NCBI GenBank assembly: GCA_012517315.1
Contig: JAAYVE010000004.1
Coordinates: forward strand, 1-44,691
Direction: 5' to 3'
Length of the DNA: 44,691 nucleotides
Source of the DNA: Deltaproteobacteria bacterium
Lineage (GTDB): Bacteria; Desulfobacterota; Syntrophobacteria; Syntrophobacterales; Syntrophobacteraceae
Shown here one piece after another: positions 7,386 to 15,812 of this stretch (position 1 is the first letter of the stretch; each line of letters starts with the position of its first letter). The translations under genes were made by a program, and so were the position numbers. Below the pieces are notes generated by a model that worked only from the letters and a program-made list of their open reading frames with translations, made no database searches and was not told where the DNA came from.

Positions 7386-8843
7386 ATGATCTCCACCAAA
7401 GCCTTCAGGAAAATCTCGGATACCATTTGGGAGATTCCAGTCGATTACAAGGAGGGGATGCGTGTTCCCGCCCGCATCTTTGCAACGGAGAAGCTGCTCC
7501 GGGAGATGGATGAAGGCGTGTTGGAGCAGGTGACCAACGTGGCCACTCTACCTGGGATCATCGATTACGCATATTGCATGCCGGACGGCCACTGGGGTTA
7601 CGGTTTTCCCATCGGAGGCGTTGCTGCCATGGATGTGGAGACAGGGGTCATCTCCCCCGGAGGGATCGGTTTCGACGTCAACTGCGGCATGCGCCTGCTG
7701 CTCACCAATCTGACCCATGAGGAAGTCAAGCCTCACCTGAACACTCTTGTGGACAGGCTTTTCGCAAGGGTTCCGGCCGGGGTCGGAAGCAGTGGCTTCG
7801 TGAAGATATCTCAGGATGAATTTCGCATGGTCGTGGAGCAAGGTGCCCGTTGGTGCCTGAGAAACGGTTACGGATGGCCCGAGGATCTGGATCGCACTGA
7901 GGAGTTCGGTTGCGTTGGGGGCGCGGACGCGGCCAAGATCAGCAACAAGGCCGTGGAGCGTGGATTCAGGCAGATCGGAACTCTGGGTTCAGGCAACCAT
8001 TACCTGGAAATCCAGGTGGCGAAGCCCGAAAACATCTTCGATACCTCCATTGCTGAGGCATGGGGAATCACCATACCCAACCAGGTGGTCGTCATGTTTC
8101 ATTGTGGCAGTCGGGGCTTCGGTCACCAGGTTGCCACGGAGTATCTGAAGGTCTTTCTGAGTGTGACGGAAAAAAAATACGGAATCAAGGTCAGGGATCG
8201 CGAGCTGGCCTGTGCGCCGTTTCGGTCTCCCGAGGGCCGGGATTACTTTGCGGCCATGAACTGTGCCATCAACATGTCCTTCGCCAACCGGCAGGTGATC
8301 CTCCACCGGGTGCGAGAGGTCTTTTCGGAGGTGTTCCACAGAGATCCCCTGGACCTTGGAATGCACCAGGTATACGATGTAGCCCACAACACGGCCAAGT
8401 TGGAACGTCACCGCATCGCAGGCTGCCTGAAAGAGGTCCTGGTGCATCGAAAGGGGGCCACCCGGGCATTGGGTCCGGGAGCGGAAGAACTTCCCGGCAC
8501 CTACCGGGAGACGGGGCAACCGGTCATCGTGGGTGGCAGCATGGAGACCGGCTCATATCTCCTGGTGGGTGTTCCGGGAGGGGAAAAGACCTTCTTCAGC
8601 ACGGCGCACGGGAGTGGGCGGACCATGAGTCGCCGCGAAGCCAAAAAGAGATTTCATGGCAAGCAGCTCCTGCAGGACATGGAGAACCGAGGAATCTACG
8701 TGAGGGCTGCCTCCTATGGAGGGCTGGCAGAAGAGGCCGGCCCCGCATATAAGGATATCGACGACGTAGTGGGCGCCACGGAATCCGCTTCCATCAGCAA
8801 GAGAGTGGCGCGGTTCGTGCCTATCGGGAACGTCAAGGGATGA
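7386..8843 (+). CDS. rtcB: RNA-splicing ligase RtcB
   Basis: GTP- and Mn2+-dependent ligase joining RNA 3'-phosphate or 2',3'-cyclic phosphate ends to 5'-OH ends; in bacteria it serves RNA repair. The 485-residue product has GGIGFDVNCG (metal ligands Asp97 and Cys100), GTLGSGNHYLEIQ, the HCGSRGFGHQ metal-binding motif, and AHGSGR with the His that becomes guanylylated (about residue 408). I start at ATG 7386, behind GGAAGG; the frame is open further upstream, but homologues begin here. Its partner archease follows 155 bases downstream. No RtcR-type regulator is nearby. Confidence 0.95.
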   Translation: MISTKAFRKISDTIWEIPVDYKEGMRVPARIFATEKLLREMDEGVLEQVTNVATLPGIIDYAYCMPDGHWGYGFPIGGVAAMDVETGVISPGGIGFDVNCGMRLLLTNLTHEEVKPHLNTLVDRLFARVPAGVGSSGFVKISQDEFRMVVEQGARWCLRNGYGWPEDLDRTEEFGCVGGADAAKISNKAVERGFRQIGTLGSGNHYLEIQVAKPENIFDTSIAEAWGITIPNQVVVMFHCGSRGFGHQVATEYLKVFLSVTEKKYGIKVRDRELACAPFRSPEGRDYFAAMNCAINMSFANRQVILHRVREVFSEVFHRDPLDLGMHQVYDVAHNTAKLERHRIAGCLKEVLVHRKGATRALGPGAEELPGTYRETGQPVIVGGSMETGSYLLVGVPGGEKTFFSTAHGSGRTMSRREAKKRFHGKQLLQDMENRGIYVRAASYGGLAEEAGPAYKDIDDVVGATESASISKRVARFVPIGNVKG

Positions 8844-8998
8844 GTTTCCCGCGAACGCGTGGAACAGACTCCTGACCATCTTCCACCAACCTGGGCCTTG
8901 CCGGCACGGAACAGTGTGCCGCCGCTGTTTGCGTGGCATTGAGGTTGGAATTGGAAAAACACTGAGCTTCTGAAGTCTTCCCACTCGCGAGCCTGTCC

Positions 8999-9430
8999 AT
9001 GCCATATGCATACCTGGATGATGTGGCCACAGCGGACGTCGCATTCCTGGCCTGGGGAGAGACGCTCGAAGAGCTCTTCATCGCTGCGGCTGATGCGACC
9101 ATGAACGCAATGGTGACAGACCTTGAAAGCATTTCTCCCTCGCTTACCCAAGGGATTGTCCTGGAAAGCGAGGCGCTGGATCTCCTTCTTTTCGACCTGC
9201 TTCAGGAAATCATCTTTCTCAAGGACGCGGAAGGGTTGCTTCTGCGCGTTTCCCGTATCGAATTCATGAGGACGGAGAACGCGTTCCGCCTTGTGGCTAC
9301 GGCCCGGGGCGAGGAAATCGACCCTGGAAAGCATGAGTTCGTCGTGGACGTAAAGGCTGTGACGCTTTACCGGTACCGACTGGAAGAAACCCCCAGGGGA
9401 TGGGAGGCCACGGTCATTCTGGACGTGTAA
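8999..9430 (+). CDS. Archease, RtcB activator
   Basis: A 143-residue archease (MTH1598/TM1083 family), a chaperone-like factor that speeds guanylylation and turnover of RtcB. Support: the N-terminal DDVATADVAFLAWGETLEELF segment, where an Asp-rich start and ADV are typical, and the C-terminal KHEFVVDVKAVTLYRY followed by EATVILDV, which normally supplies Ca2+-binding acidic residues. It lies downstream of rtcB on the same strand, the usual pairing. The 155-base gap leaves room for a separate promoter, but none was convincing. No clear Shine-Dalgarno sequence precedes the ATG, so the start is likely rather than certain. Confidence 0.88.
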   Translation: MPYAYLDDVATADVAFLAWGETLEELFIAAADATMNAMVTDLESISPSLTQGIVLESEALDLLLFDLLQEIIFLKDAEGLLLRVSRIEFMRTENAFRLVATARGEEIDPGKHEFVVDVKAVTLYRYRLEETPRGWEATVILDV

Positions 9431-9589
9431 AGGCCGAGTCCAAGAGGCCTCTTTCCCGGTGGAATTGGGAACGGTCCCAAAGGCTTGGAGGAATGCAGTG
9501 GAGCCCACCGGAGCTTCAGAGGGGCCGACGGACGAAGCCGGGTCCGCGGTTTTGATGGGAGGGAGCACCGGTCGCAGCCACTGCGCATA

Positions 9590-11116
9590 TCAGAACATTC
9601 TGCGATCCAGGCTTCGGTATTGTAAGGCTTCGAGAAGGTGGTGCGGAGCGATGCGCTGTTCCCCGTCCAAGTCCGCGATGGTTCGGGCGACTTTGAGGAT
9701 CCGGTGGTAGGCGCGGGCGCTCAACCCCAGCTTCTGGACAGCTTCCTGGAGCAGCCCCTGGGAGCTCTTGTCCAGTTCGCAGGCTTTCCGGATCTGCTTC
9801 GGTTTCATCATGGCATTGCAGTAAATGCCTTCCCCAGCGAAACGCTGTAACTGTGTGGCTCTTGCCTGGGAAACTCTCTGTCGGATGTGGAAGGAAGGCT
9901 CCGCTGCCTTGGTGGAATGCAGGTCCTCGTAGCGAACCGCAGGGACCTCGATATGCAAGTCGATGCGATCCAAAATGGGCCCCGAGACCCTGGCCTTGTA
10001 ACGCTGCACTTGGGTGGTGCTGCAGCGGCAGGAGTGGGCCGGATCTCCCCAGTAGCCGCAGGGGCAGGGGTTCATGGCTGCAACGAGCATGAAGCGGGCG
10101 GGATAGGTGAGAGACATGCTCGCGCGGGCGATAGTCACCTTTCCGTCTTCCAAGGGCTGTCTCAGAAGATCCAGGATATTCCTTCGAAACTCAGGAAGTT
10201 CGTCCAGGAAGAGCACCCCATTGTGGGCAAGGCTCACCTCGCCGGGTCGCGGAATGTGGCCCCCGCCGATGAGTCCCGCATCGGATATGGTGTGGTGAGG
10301 GGCCCGAAAGGGGCGCTTCACCAGCAGAGCTTCTCCTTGCAACAACCCTGCGACGCTGAAGATCTTGGTCGTCTCCAGTGCCTCCTCGAAGCTGAGCACG
10401 GGAAGCACTCCCCCCATGCGTTGGGCCAGCATGGTCTTGCCTGAACCTGGAGGACCGATGAGAAGGACGTTGTGACCTCCAGCCGCCGCCACTTCCAGCC
10501 CCCTTTTTGCGAGTTCCTGGCCCTTCACCTCATCGAAGTCCGGTTCTTCGATCTTTGTCGACTGCCCCAGGGAATGGATGTCCACGGTAAAAGGTTGGAT
10601 TTCCCGGGTTCCGTTGAGGTATGCCACAGCCTCCGGGAGGTCGTTGACGGGAATGACGGACAAATCCTTCGCGACAGCGGCCTCGAGAGCGTTGGTTGCT
10701 GGAACCAGGAACTGCCGGTAGCCGTTTCTTCGCGCCTGAACGGCCATAGCCAGGGTTCCGGCTACGGCTTTGATGCGCCCATCCAAGGAGAGTTCCCCCA
10801 CAAGAAGGACCTCTCCCAACTTTTCACCCTTTACGACACCCATCGCGGCCAAAATCCCGATGGCAATGGGGAGGTCGAATCCGGCCCCTTCCTTCTTGAT
10901 GTGGGCAGGTGCCAGGTTGACCGTGATCCGTTCCGATGGTAAAGGATATCCACTGTTCTGAAGCGCCGTTTTCACGCGGTCTTTGCTCTCCCTCACCACA
11001 CTGTCGGGCAGTCCTACCGTGGCAAAAACCGGAAGCCCCGGAGAGAGATCCACTTCGACCTCCACAAGGATGGCCTCGATCCCCATCAGGCTGAACGTAT
11101 AGGTCTTGGCGATCAT
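9590..11116 (-). CDS. comM: YifB/ComM family Mg-chelatase-like AAA+ ATPase
   Basis: A 508-residue AAA+ protein of the YifB/ComM family; ComM is a helicase aiding branch migration during natural transformation, but the role in anaerobes like this is unproven. The N-terminal ChlI/Lon-like fold is seen in the [20 protein letters not shown] stretch and [18 protein letters not shown]. Walker A GPPGSGKT has Lys227, and Walker B appears in [13 protein letters not shown] Cys pair region ([17 protein letters not shown]) and C-terminal ChlI helices ([22 protein letters not shown]) follow. The start at ATG 11116 matches homologues; the frame continues 14 codons upstream. It converges on the archease gene. 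Confidence 0.93.
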   Translation of the reverse strand: MIAKTYTFSLMGIEAILVEVEVDLSPGLPVFATVGLPDSVVRESKDRVKTALQNSGYPLPSERITVNLAPAHIKKEGAGFDLPIAIGILAAMGVVKGEKLGEVLLVGELSLDGRIKAVAGTLAMAVQARRNGYRQFLVPATNALEAAVAKDLSVIPVNDLPEAVAYLNGTREIQPFTVDIHSLGQSTKIEEPDFDEVKGQELAKRGLEVAAAGGHNVLLIGPPGSGKTMLAQRMGGVLPVLSFEEALETTKIFSVAGLLQGEALLVKRPFRAPHHTISDAGLIGGGHIPRPGEVSLAHNGVLFLDELPEFRRNILDLLRQPLEDGKVTIARASMSLTYPARFMLVAAMNPCPCGYWGDPAHSCRCSTTQVQRYKARVSGPILDRIDLHIEVPAVRYEDLHSTKAAEPSFHIRQRVSQARATQLQRFAGEGIYCNAMMKPKQIRKACELDKSSQGLLQEAVQKLGLSARAYHRILKVARTIADLDGEQRIAPHHLLEALQYRSLDRRMF

Positions 11117-11353
11117 GTTTTCGCGATCATCTTGGAACAGAAGAGACGGTGAGGGCATGAACGCGCCATAATCCCTGTTCCAGCTTGTTTTCCTGGTTCC
11201 TTGCAGTAAAATATGCCTTGCGTGATCCTTTTCTTCCTGTGTGCTTCAGTTGGCTTGCCCCGCACCCGTATACACGGCGCAGCGTTTGCGGATGTTCCGC
11301 AGGTGCGGCTTCAAGGAGATCCGTTCTGCAAACAGTGGACAACAGGACTTCCT

Positions 11354-12004
11354 GTGGACTGCTATTATAAGATACTAGGTATACCTTTTCGAGCGAGTCA
11401 AGAGGAAATCAAGAAGGCGTTCCGAGCCCTTGCTCTGAGGTGGCATCCGGACAGGAATCCCGGCAACCCACGAGCGGCGGAGCATTTCCGCGAAGTCCTG
11501 GAAGCATACGAGTCTCTTGTTGAAGAATCCCAGCGTCGCACGCGTCGGGAGTTGCGCCGGAGCGAAAAGGCGGCGCGCGACTCTTGGGGGGTTGGATTCG
11601 AGGGTGCTCCGGAAGAGGGCGTTTTTTCAATCCTTGATGAGATTCTCCAGGAAACCTTCGGGGTCGACTTCGCGCGGCGCAAGAGCAGAAGAGGCACCGA
11701 CCTGCGTTTTGACGTGCAGATTCCGAGATCGCATGCAGCCTGCGGTGTGCAAGAGGACATCGCTTTTCAGCGGCTGATGTACTGCCGGAGGTGTTCAGGG
11801 GAAAAGAGCTCCCCAGCTGTGTCCCGATGTGACCTTTGCATGGGAAACGGGCAACTGGAAGAACACTGTAACCTACGAATCTGGATCCCGCCCGGCAGTG
11901 AAAACGGAACGAGGCTAAGAATCGTCGGGCAGGGAGATCATCCTGCCCCGGGCATTCCCCCCGGAGACCTGGTGGTTTGCGTCCACCTGGTGGACGGGAT
12001 GTGA
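11354..12004 (+). CDS. DnaJ-like co-chaperone with a reduced zinc-finger and C-terminal region
   Basis: The N-terminal J-domain (YYKILGIPFRASQEEIKKAF and HPD at residues 31-33) should stimulate a DnaK-type Hsp70. A loop follows, then a substrate-binding-like part starting GTDLRFDVQIPRSHAACG. It holds only two CxxC motifs (CRRC and CDLC) where full DnaJ has four, and it ends after one beta domain (RIWIPPGSENGTRLRIVGQGDH, PPGDLVVCVHL). At about 216 residues it is far shorter than DnaJ (~375) and lacks the second domain and dimer tail. I chose GTG 11354 with AGGA upstream; an ATG at 11213 would add 47 residues lacking any J-domain features. It is probably a specialised co-chaperone rather than the housekeeping DnaJ. 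Confidence 0.8.
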   Translation: MDCYYKILGIPFRASQEEIKKAFRALALRWHPDRNPGNPRAAEHFREVLEAYESLVEESQRRTRRELRRSEKAARDSWGVGFEGAPEEGVFSILDEILQETFGVDFARRKSRRGTDLRFDVQIPRSHAACGVQEDIAFQRLMYCRRCSGEKSSPAVSRCDLCMGNGQLEEHCNLRIWIPPGSENGTRLRIVGQGDHPAPGIPPGDLVVCVHLVDGM

Positions 12005-12243
12005 CCGCTATTCCTAAGGGATGCCTTAGGGTCCCTCACCACTCGCCATTTTCTTCCAGAGGTGCTTGTGCCAACCCCTGGAAGAGTGGGGCCTTGCATT
12101 TTCTTGTGGATTTCCAACCCATTGACCACCTCAGAGAACCTGCGGGAAAAGACGGCTGTCGTTCACTTGGAAACATGCAAAGTCAGAATCCTGAAGGTAT
12201 CGCGGCGTCGCCGCCCAAGAGCTTGGGCCCAAGGCGGCCGCGC
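12005..12243 (+). other. Hairpin-rich stretch between the DnaJ-like gene and the moaC promoter
   Basis: No gene is seen here. Three inverted repeats stand out: CCTAAGG/CCTTAGG (12013-12030, 4-base loop); an 11-bp imperfect stem at 12052-12085 (TCTTCCAG with CTGGAAGA, then GGT with ACC); and a GC-rich element at 12210-12238 (GCCGCC with GGCGGC enclosing CCAA/TTGG) just upstream of the moaC -35 box. None is followed by a T-run, so they are not ordinary intrinsic terminators. Their role is unknown. Confidence 0.35.
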
Positions 12244-12272
12244 TTTACATGTCATTCAGTGTGCCTTATATT
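12244..12272 (+). promoter_or_regulatory. Predicted sigma-70 promoter of moaC
   Basis: TTTACA (12244-12249) and TATATT (12267-12272) are separated by 17 bases, 60 bases before the moaC ATG. Each box matches five of the six consensus bases. The resulting leader is too short for a molybdenum-cofactor riboswitch. Confidence 0.6.
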
Positions 12273-12331
12273 CAGCATTTGGACAAAGGTTGGACGATTC
12301 GCAGGATCAACGGGGAAAGGAACGGTTGGGC

Positions 12332-12820
12332 ATGAAACACTCCGAACCGCAGTGGACCCATATGGACGCTTCAGGACAGGTGCGCATGGTGGATGTGAGT
12401 GACAAAGGTGTCACCGTTCGGGAGGCCAGGGCGGAGACAACCGTGAGAGTTTCCAGGAAGACGATGGAAAGCATCCTGGATCGGAGCGTGCCGAAGGGAA
12501 ATGTTTTGGAGGCGGCAAGAATCGCCGGGATCATGGCCGGCAAGAAAACATGGGAGTGGATTCCCCTGTGTCACCCCATTCAAATCACGGGGATCGACAT
12601 CGAATTCGACTTGAAAGAGGAGTTGAATGAGATTCACATCTCATCCAGGGTTCGCAGTCTCGACCGCACCGGGGTGGAAATGGAGGCAATGGTCGCCGTC
12701 ACCGCCGCCGCCTTGACGGTCTATGACATGTGTAAGGCCATCGATCGGGCAATGAGCATCGACCACATTCGTCTGACCTACAAGAGTGGAGGGCGGAGCG
12801 GGACATACGAGCGGGGGTGA
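12332..12820 (+). CDS. moaC: Cyclic pyranopterin monophosphate synthase MoaC
   Basis: Second half of the first step of molybdenum cofactor synthesis: converts 3',8-cyclo-7,8-dihydro-GTP to cyclic pyranopterin monophosphate. The 162-residue length is typical. Signature motifs: MVDVSDKGVTVREARA near the start, GIMAGKKTWEWIPLCHPI with the substrate-binding CHP at 80-82, GVEMEAMVAVTAAALTVYDMCKA with catalytic Asp and Lys, and SIDHIRLTYKSGG. The open frame extends 90 codons upstream, but the extra sequence has no homology features and contains the promoter, so ATG 12332 is preferred. No other moa genes are nearby. Confidence 0.95.
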   Translation: MKHSEPQWTHMDASGQVRMVDVSDKGVTVREARAETTVRVSRKTMESILDRSVPKGNVLEAARIAGIMAGKKTWEWIPLCHPIQITGIDIEFDLKEELNEIHISSRVRSLDRTGVEMEAMVAVTAAALTVYDMCKAIDRAMSIDHIRLTYKSGGRSGTYERG

Positions 12821-12896
12821 AGCCACGTTTTTTCTTGCCTCTCCGTTGTGAGTGTGTTAGCGAGATACCTTTCAAGAAAACCAGGGAGGTATTCCT

Positions 12897-13259
12897 ATGG
12901 ACAAGGAGACTCAGCAGCAGTTCAAGGAGATATTGCTCAAGCGTCTGGAAGAGCTCTACAACGATGCGGAAAAGACCGTGGCCGGTATGACAGACACAGA
13001 GGAGACTTTTCCTGATCCGACCGATCGAGCCACTCTGGAATCGGACCGCAATTTCATGCTCCGCATCCGCGACAGGGAGAGAAAACTCATCATCAAGATT
13101 CGAGAGGCGCTCCAAAGGATAGAAGACGGCACATTTGGCCAGTGTGAGGAGTGTGAAGAGGACATCGGGATTGAGCGCCTGAAAGCCCGCCCTGTCACGA
13201 CGCTTTGTATCGAATGCAAACGCAAACAGGAGGCCAGTGAGAAAGCACGGGGAGCTTGA
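12897..13259 (+). CDS. dksA: DksA/TraR family RNA polymerase-binding zinc-finger protein
   Basis: A 120-residue DksA-like factor that enters the RNA polymerase secondary channel and, with ppGpp, adjusts rRNA and amino acid promoters. A long coiled coil (residues 1-75) carries the acidic tip DPTDRA (Asp40, Asp43, Ala45), matching the DxxDxA needed for function. A four-Cys zinc finger follows (Cys83, Cys86, Cys104, Cys107). AGGGAGG precedes the ATG by about 8 bases. It is 76 bases downstream of moaC and converges with birA. Confidence 0.93.
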   Translation: MDKETQQQFKEILLKRLEELYNDAEKTVAGMTDTEETFPDPTDRATLESDRNFMLRIRDRERKLIIKIREALQRIEDGTFGQCEECEEDIGIERLKARPVTTLCIECKRKQEASEKARGA

Positions 13260-13265
13260 CGCACT

Positions 13266-13298
13266 CTGATTGCCGCCGTGCAGTCAGCCCGCAATCAG
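13266..13298. terminator. Inverted repeat between the convergent dksA and birA genes
   Basis: CTGATTGC (13266-13273) and GCAATCAG (13291-13298) can form an 8-bp perfect stem with a 17-base loop between the dksA stop and the birA stop. The position suits a shared terminator, but there is no T-run on either side, so this is tentative. Confidence 0.3.
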
Positions 13299-14294
13299 TC
13301 ATTCCATTCCCTCCAACCGGGTGATGTCACCCGCCCAGATGGTTTCTTCGTTGCCGCTTTCATCCCAAACCCTCAATCCTCCCTCCGGGGAAAATGCAGC
13401 GGCTCTCCCCCGAATTTCCCGGTTTCCCACGAGAACCCTGATTCTCTTACCCAAAACTGCTGAAAGCAATTCCATTCTGGGCAGAAAGGCGGAAAAGCCT
13501 TCCTGTAGATAGAGGTCGTATTGGTTTTCAAATCGGGCGAGAAATTGAACCAGGAGATCTTTTCGGTTGGTGGTCCGGCCGCATTCCAGGGCCACGGAGG
13601 TGGCGGGATATCGAAAAGGTCCTTCCAGATCGCGAGGTTGATGGTTCACATTGATTCCCACGCCGATCACGAGGAAGCGGGTATAGTCCTGGTCTGACTG
13701 GAGTTCTGTGAGAATGCCCGCGATCTTTCGCCCGTTGACCAGAATGTCGTTGGGCCATTTGATCCTCGCCGGCAGTGTCCAGATAGTGATCAGGACTTCT
13801 GACAGAGCGACCGCTGCGACGCTTGTGGCGTGATGGGCTTCCATGAGAGGCAAGGGGGTCCTCAGGACAAGAGAAGCGTAAATTCCAAGACGGGGGCTGG
13901 ATATCCAGGAGCGTGACAGGCGGCCCTTGCCCTGGGTCTGCTCTTCAGCAATGACTACCGTGCCGTGGGGGGCGCCCCGGAGGGCTAGTTCCATGGCAAC
14001 CTCGTTCGTTGACCCGATCTGTGCGAAGTGATGGAGATGACGCCCCGCCCAGGAGGTATGGAGTTCGGGAACGATCTCCTCGGCGATGAGCGCATCGGGC
14101 AAACCGGTCAGACGATAACCTTCTTTGGGGTGACTGGTAATCTCATAGCCAAGCAATTTCAGGTTTTGAACGTGCTTCCAGATGCTCGTTCGGCTCAATC
14201 CACAAAGGGACGCGAGTGTGGTGCCGGAAATCGGCTGGCCGAAATCTTGCTTCAACAACTGAAGGATCTTCAAGTGGGTCGATTCTCTTTTCAT
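13299..14294 (-). CDS. birA: Bifunctional biotin-[acetyl-CoA-carboxylase] ligase / biotin operon repressor
   Basis: Activates biotin to biotinyl-AMP and attaches it to carrier proteins. The N-terminal winged helix (residues 1-65, with GTTLASLCGLSRTSIWKHVQNL as recognition region) predicts that it also represses biotin genes. The catalytic core has GSTNE, the biotin-binding QGKGRLSRSWIS loop and KWPNDILVNGRKIAGILTE with the catalytic Lys. A C-terminal SH3-like domain follows. 331 residues fits group II BirA. It lies 34 bases after cobS and is likely the last gene of that transcript. Confidence 0.95.
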   Translation of the reverse strand: MKRESTHLKILQLLKQDFGQPISGTTLASLCGLSRTSIWKHVQNLKLLGYEITSHPKEGYRLTGLPDALIAEEIVPELHTSWAGRHLHHFAQIGSTNEVAMELALRGAPHGTVVIAEEQTQGKGRLSRSWISSPRLGIYASLVLRTPLPLMEAHHATSVAAVALSEVLITIWTLPARIKWPNDILVNGRKIAGILTELQSDQDYTRFLVIGVGINVNHQPRDLEGPFRYPATSVALECGRTTNRKDLLVQFLARFENQYDLYLQEGFSAFLPRMELLSAVLGKRIRVLVGNREIRGRAAAFSPEGGLRVWDESGNEETIWAGDITRLEGME

Positions 14295-14328
14295 GGGTGC
14301 CTATTTTTACTCCAGGCAGGATTCAATT

Positions 14329-15135
14329 TCATGAGGTTACGGAGAAACAAGCGCCTGCCGTAAGCAGGAGCACCTCGATGATTTCGTTTGTCGCCCCCAG
14401 CACATCGCCCGTGACACCGCCCAGGAACCTGCCGCTGAAACCCTTCATCGCCGCAACGGCGAGGAAAGTCCCCCCTGCAAAAAGAAGGGAGAATTTGAGA
14501 GTGATGGGGATGGTGACGAGGATGAGGAAGGTGGCGGCTGTGATCAAGTCCACGGGTCTCATGGCATCCAGGAACGGCTTGCCGAGACCTCCCGAGGGGC
14601 GGGCGTAAGGGCTGCTTGTTGCGAGGAGGACCATGCCGAAGCGACTGAATGCGGGAGTGATGAGGAGGACGGGCCAAAGGCGGTTTGTGAGGATTGCGTG
14701 AAAAGCAGCCATTTTCAACGCAAGGGTCAGGATCAGGGCAAGAGTCCCGAATGCACCGATGTGGCTGTCTTTCATGATCTCAAGGCGTTTTTCGGGGGTG
14801 AATCCTCCTCCCAGCCCGTCCGCCATGTCTGCCAGACCGTCCATATGGAGACCCCTGGTGAGCACGACGTTGAAAGCGGTGACAACAGCGGCGAGAAGCA
14901 ATGGGGGAAAACAGGAGGAAAGCCCCCATCCCGCGAGAAACCAGCAAGACCCTAGAATTCCACCTACCAGAGGATAGAAGGCAAAACTCTTTGCCAAGTC
15001 CTCGGGGCGCATCGCTGATGCCGAAAACCAGGGTGTGGGAAAGACCGTCAGAAAAGAGAGTGCCATGGAGAAGTCTGTGAATCGGTATGGGCTTCCCCGC
15101 ATCGGATCTCCAGCCCCTTTCCTTTCCGATGTCAT
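14329..15135 (-). CDS. cobS: Adenosylcobinamide-GDP ribazoletransferase (cobalamin synthase)
   Basis: Membrane enzyme joining adenosylcobinamide-GDP to alpha-ribazole (phosphate), the last assembly step of cobalamin. Recognised by FLTVFPTP near the N-terminus, FYPLVGGILG, the GLHMDGLADMADG motif that binds metal and substrate, and KDSHIGAFGTLALIL. Several hydrophobic segments are present. The ATG at 15135 shares ATGA with the stop of a small upstream ORF. An alternative start at ATG 15102 has GGAG 5 bases upstream. 268 residues, normal. Works with CobU encoded just upstream. Confidence 0.94.
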   Translation of the reverse strand: MTSERKGAGDPMRGSPYRFTDFSMALSFLTVFPTPWFSASAMRPEDLAKSFAFYPLVGGILGSCWFLAGWGLSSCFPPLLLAAVVTAFNVVLTRGLHMDGLADMADGLGGGFTPEKRLEIMKDSHIGAFGTLALILTLALKMAAFHAILTNRLWPVLLITPAFSRFGMVLLATSSPYARPSGGLGKPFLDAMRPVDLITAATFLILVTIPITLKFSLLFAGGTFLAVAAMKGFSGRFLGGVTGDVLGATNEIIEVLLLTAGACFSVTS

Positions 15136-15281
15136 AGCAGCAAACAGGGCCTCAACCCGTCCGCTTCTCCGAGGGTCGTCGGGCCTCGTCTCGGCGACCG
15201 CATCCGCATGTGCGTGGGCGTACGGCGAAGAATGCCGCAGCAGAATGAAGGGAGGCGGTCCCGGGTGAGCAGCGGCATCAT
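15132..15281 (-). CDS. Small ORF (49 codons) coupled to cobU and cobS; function unknown
   Basis: The ORF begins with an ATG that overlaps the cobU stop (ATGA) and ends with a TGA that overlaps the cobS start (ATGA), so a ribosome could pass through all three. The peptide is rich in Arg, Pro and Leu, has a CC pair, and resembles nothing I know. The cobS frame is also open through this stretch, but without a start codon, and has a more coding-like composition (LLRHS, then Ala- and Asp-rich). The stretch could therefore be a decayed gene, a cobS extension or a non-coding spacer. The overlaps are clear; the existence of a protein is uncertain. Confidence 0.3.
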   Translation of the reverse strand: MMPLLTRDRLPSFCCGILRRTPTHMRMRSPRRGPTTLGEADGLRPCLLL

Positions 15282-15811
15282 TTCAACCTGAGGGGGATAC
15301 CGGCTGCCACAAGCGTGACGCTGCGGCACGCTGCGGCAACCTTCTGATTAGCGAATCCAGCTAGATCCCTGAACTGCCTTGCCAAGGCGTTGTCCGGCAC
15401 AATCCCCCATCCCACCTCATTGGAGACGAGGACGAGGGGGTAGTCTGCCCGCTGGATACAGAGACACAATTCATGAATTCTCGTTTCTATTTCCTCGCCG
15501 TCTCCCCTTAGGAGTAAGTTGCTGATCCATATGGTGAGACAATCCACCAAGACGGCTTTTCCCGCTCCCCCGAGCCGACCAAGCGCCCCCGACAAATCGT
15601 ACGGCGTCTCCAGGGTTTCCCAGTCGGCCGTGCGTCGAGCCTGATGCCGCGCGACACGATCCCGCATCTCTTCATCCAGCACTTGGGCCGTGGCTACATA
15701 GACGTAGGGAGGGTGAAAGGAAGCGAGGGTTTGTTCCGCGAAAGCACTCTTCCCGCTTCTCGCCCCCCCCAGAACCAGGTGGGGGATCGAGTCAAATGGG
15801 TCCTTCCACAT
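15278..15811 (-). CDS. cobU: Bifunctional adenosylcobinamide kinase / adenosylcobinamide-phosphate guanylyltransferase
   Basis: Phosphorylates adenosylcobinamide and transfers GMP to it, supplying the substrate of CobS. The P-loop GGARSGKS is at residues 15-22, the guanylylated His lies in VARHQARR, and the signatures LVDCLTIWISNLLL and LVSNEVGWGIVPDNALARQFRDLAG are intact. 177 residues, the usual size. It begins one base after the stop of the DUF3842-like gene, implying coupling. With cobS it forms the nucleotide-loop part of B12 synthesis or cobinamide salvage. Confidence 0.95.
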   Translation of the reverse strand: MWKDPFDSIPHLVLGGARSGKSAFAEQTLASFHPPYVYVATAQVLDEEMRDRVARHQARRTADWETLETPYDLSGALGRLGGAGKAVLVDCLTIWISNLLLRGDGEEIETRIHELCLCIQRADYPLVLVSNEVGWGIVPDNALARQFRDLAGFANQKVAAACRSVTLVAAGIPLRLK

Positions 15812-15812
15812 T

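Noticed and set aside
9431-9589. Terminator between the archease and comM genes
   Set aside because: A 6-bp hairpin (TTGGGA/TCCCAA at 9465-9480) is present but has no T-run on either strand and is short.
12273-12331. Molybdenum-cofactor riboswitch before moaC
   Set aside because: The predicted leader is only about 60 bases and lacks the conserved motif elements.
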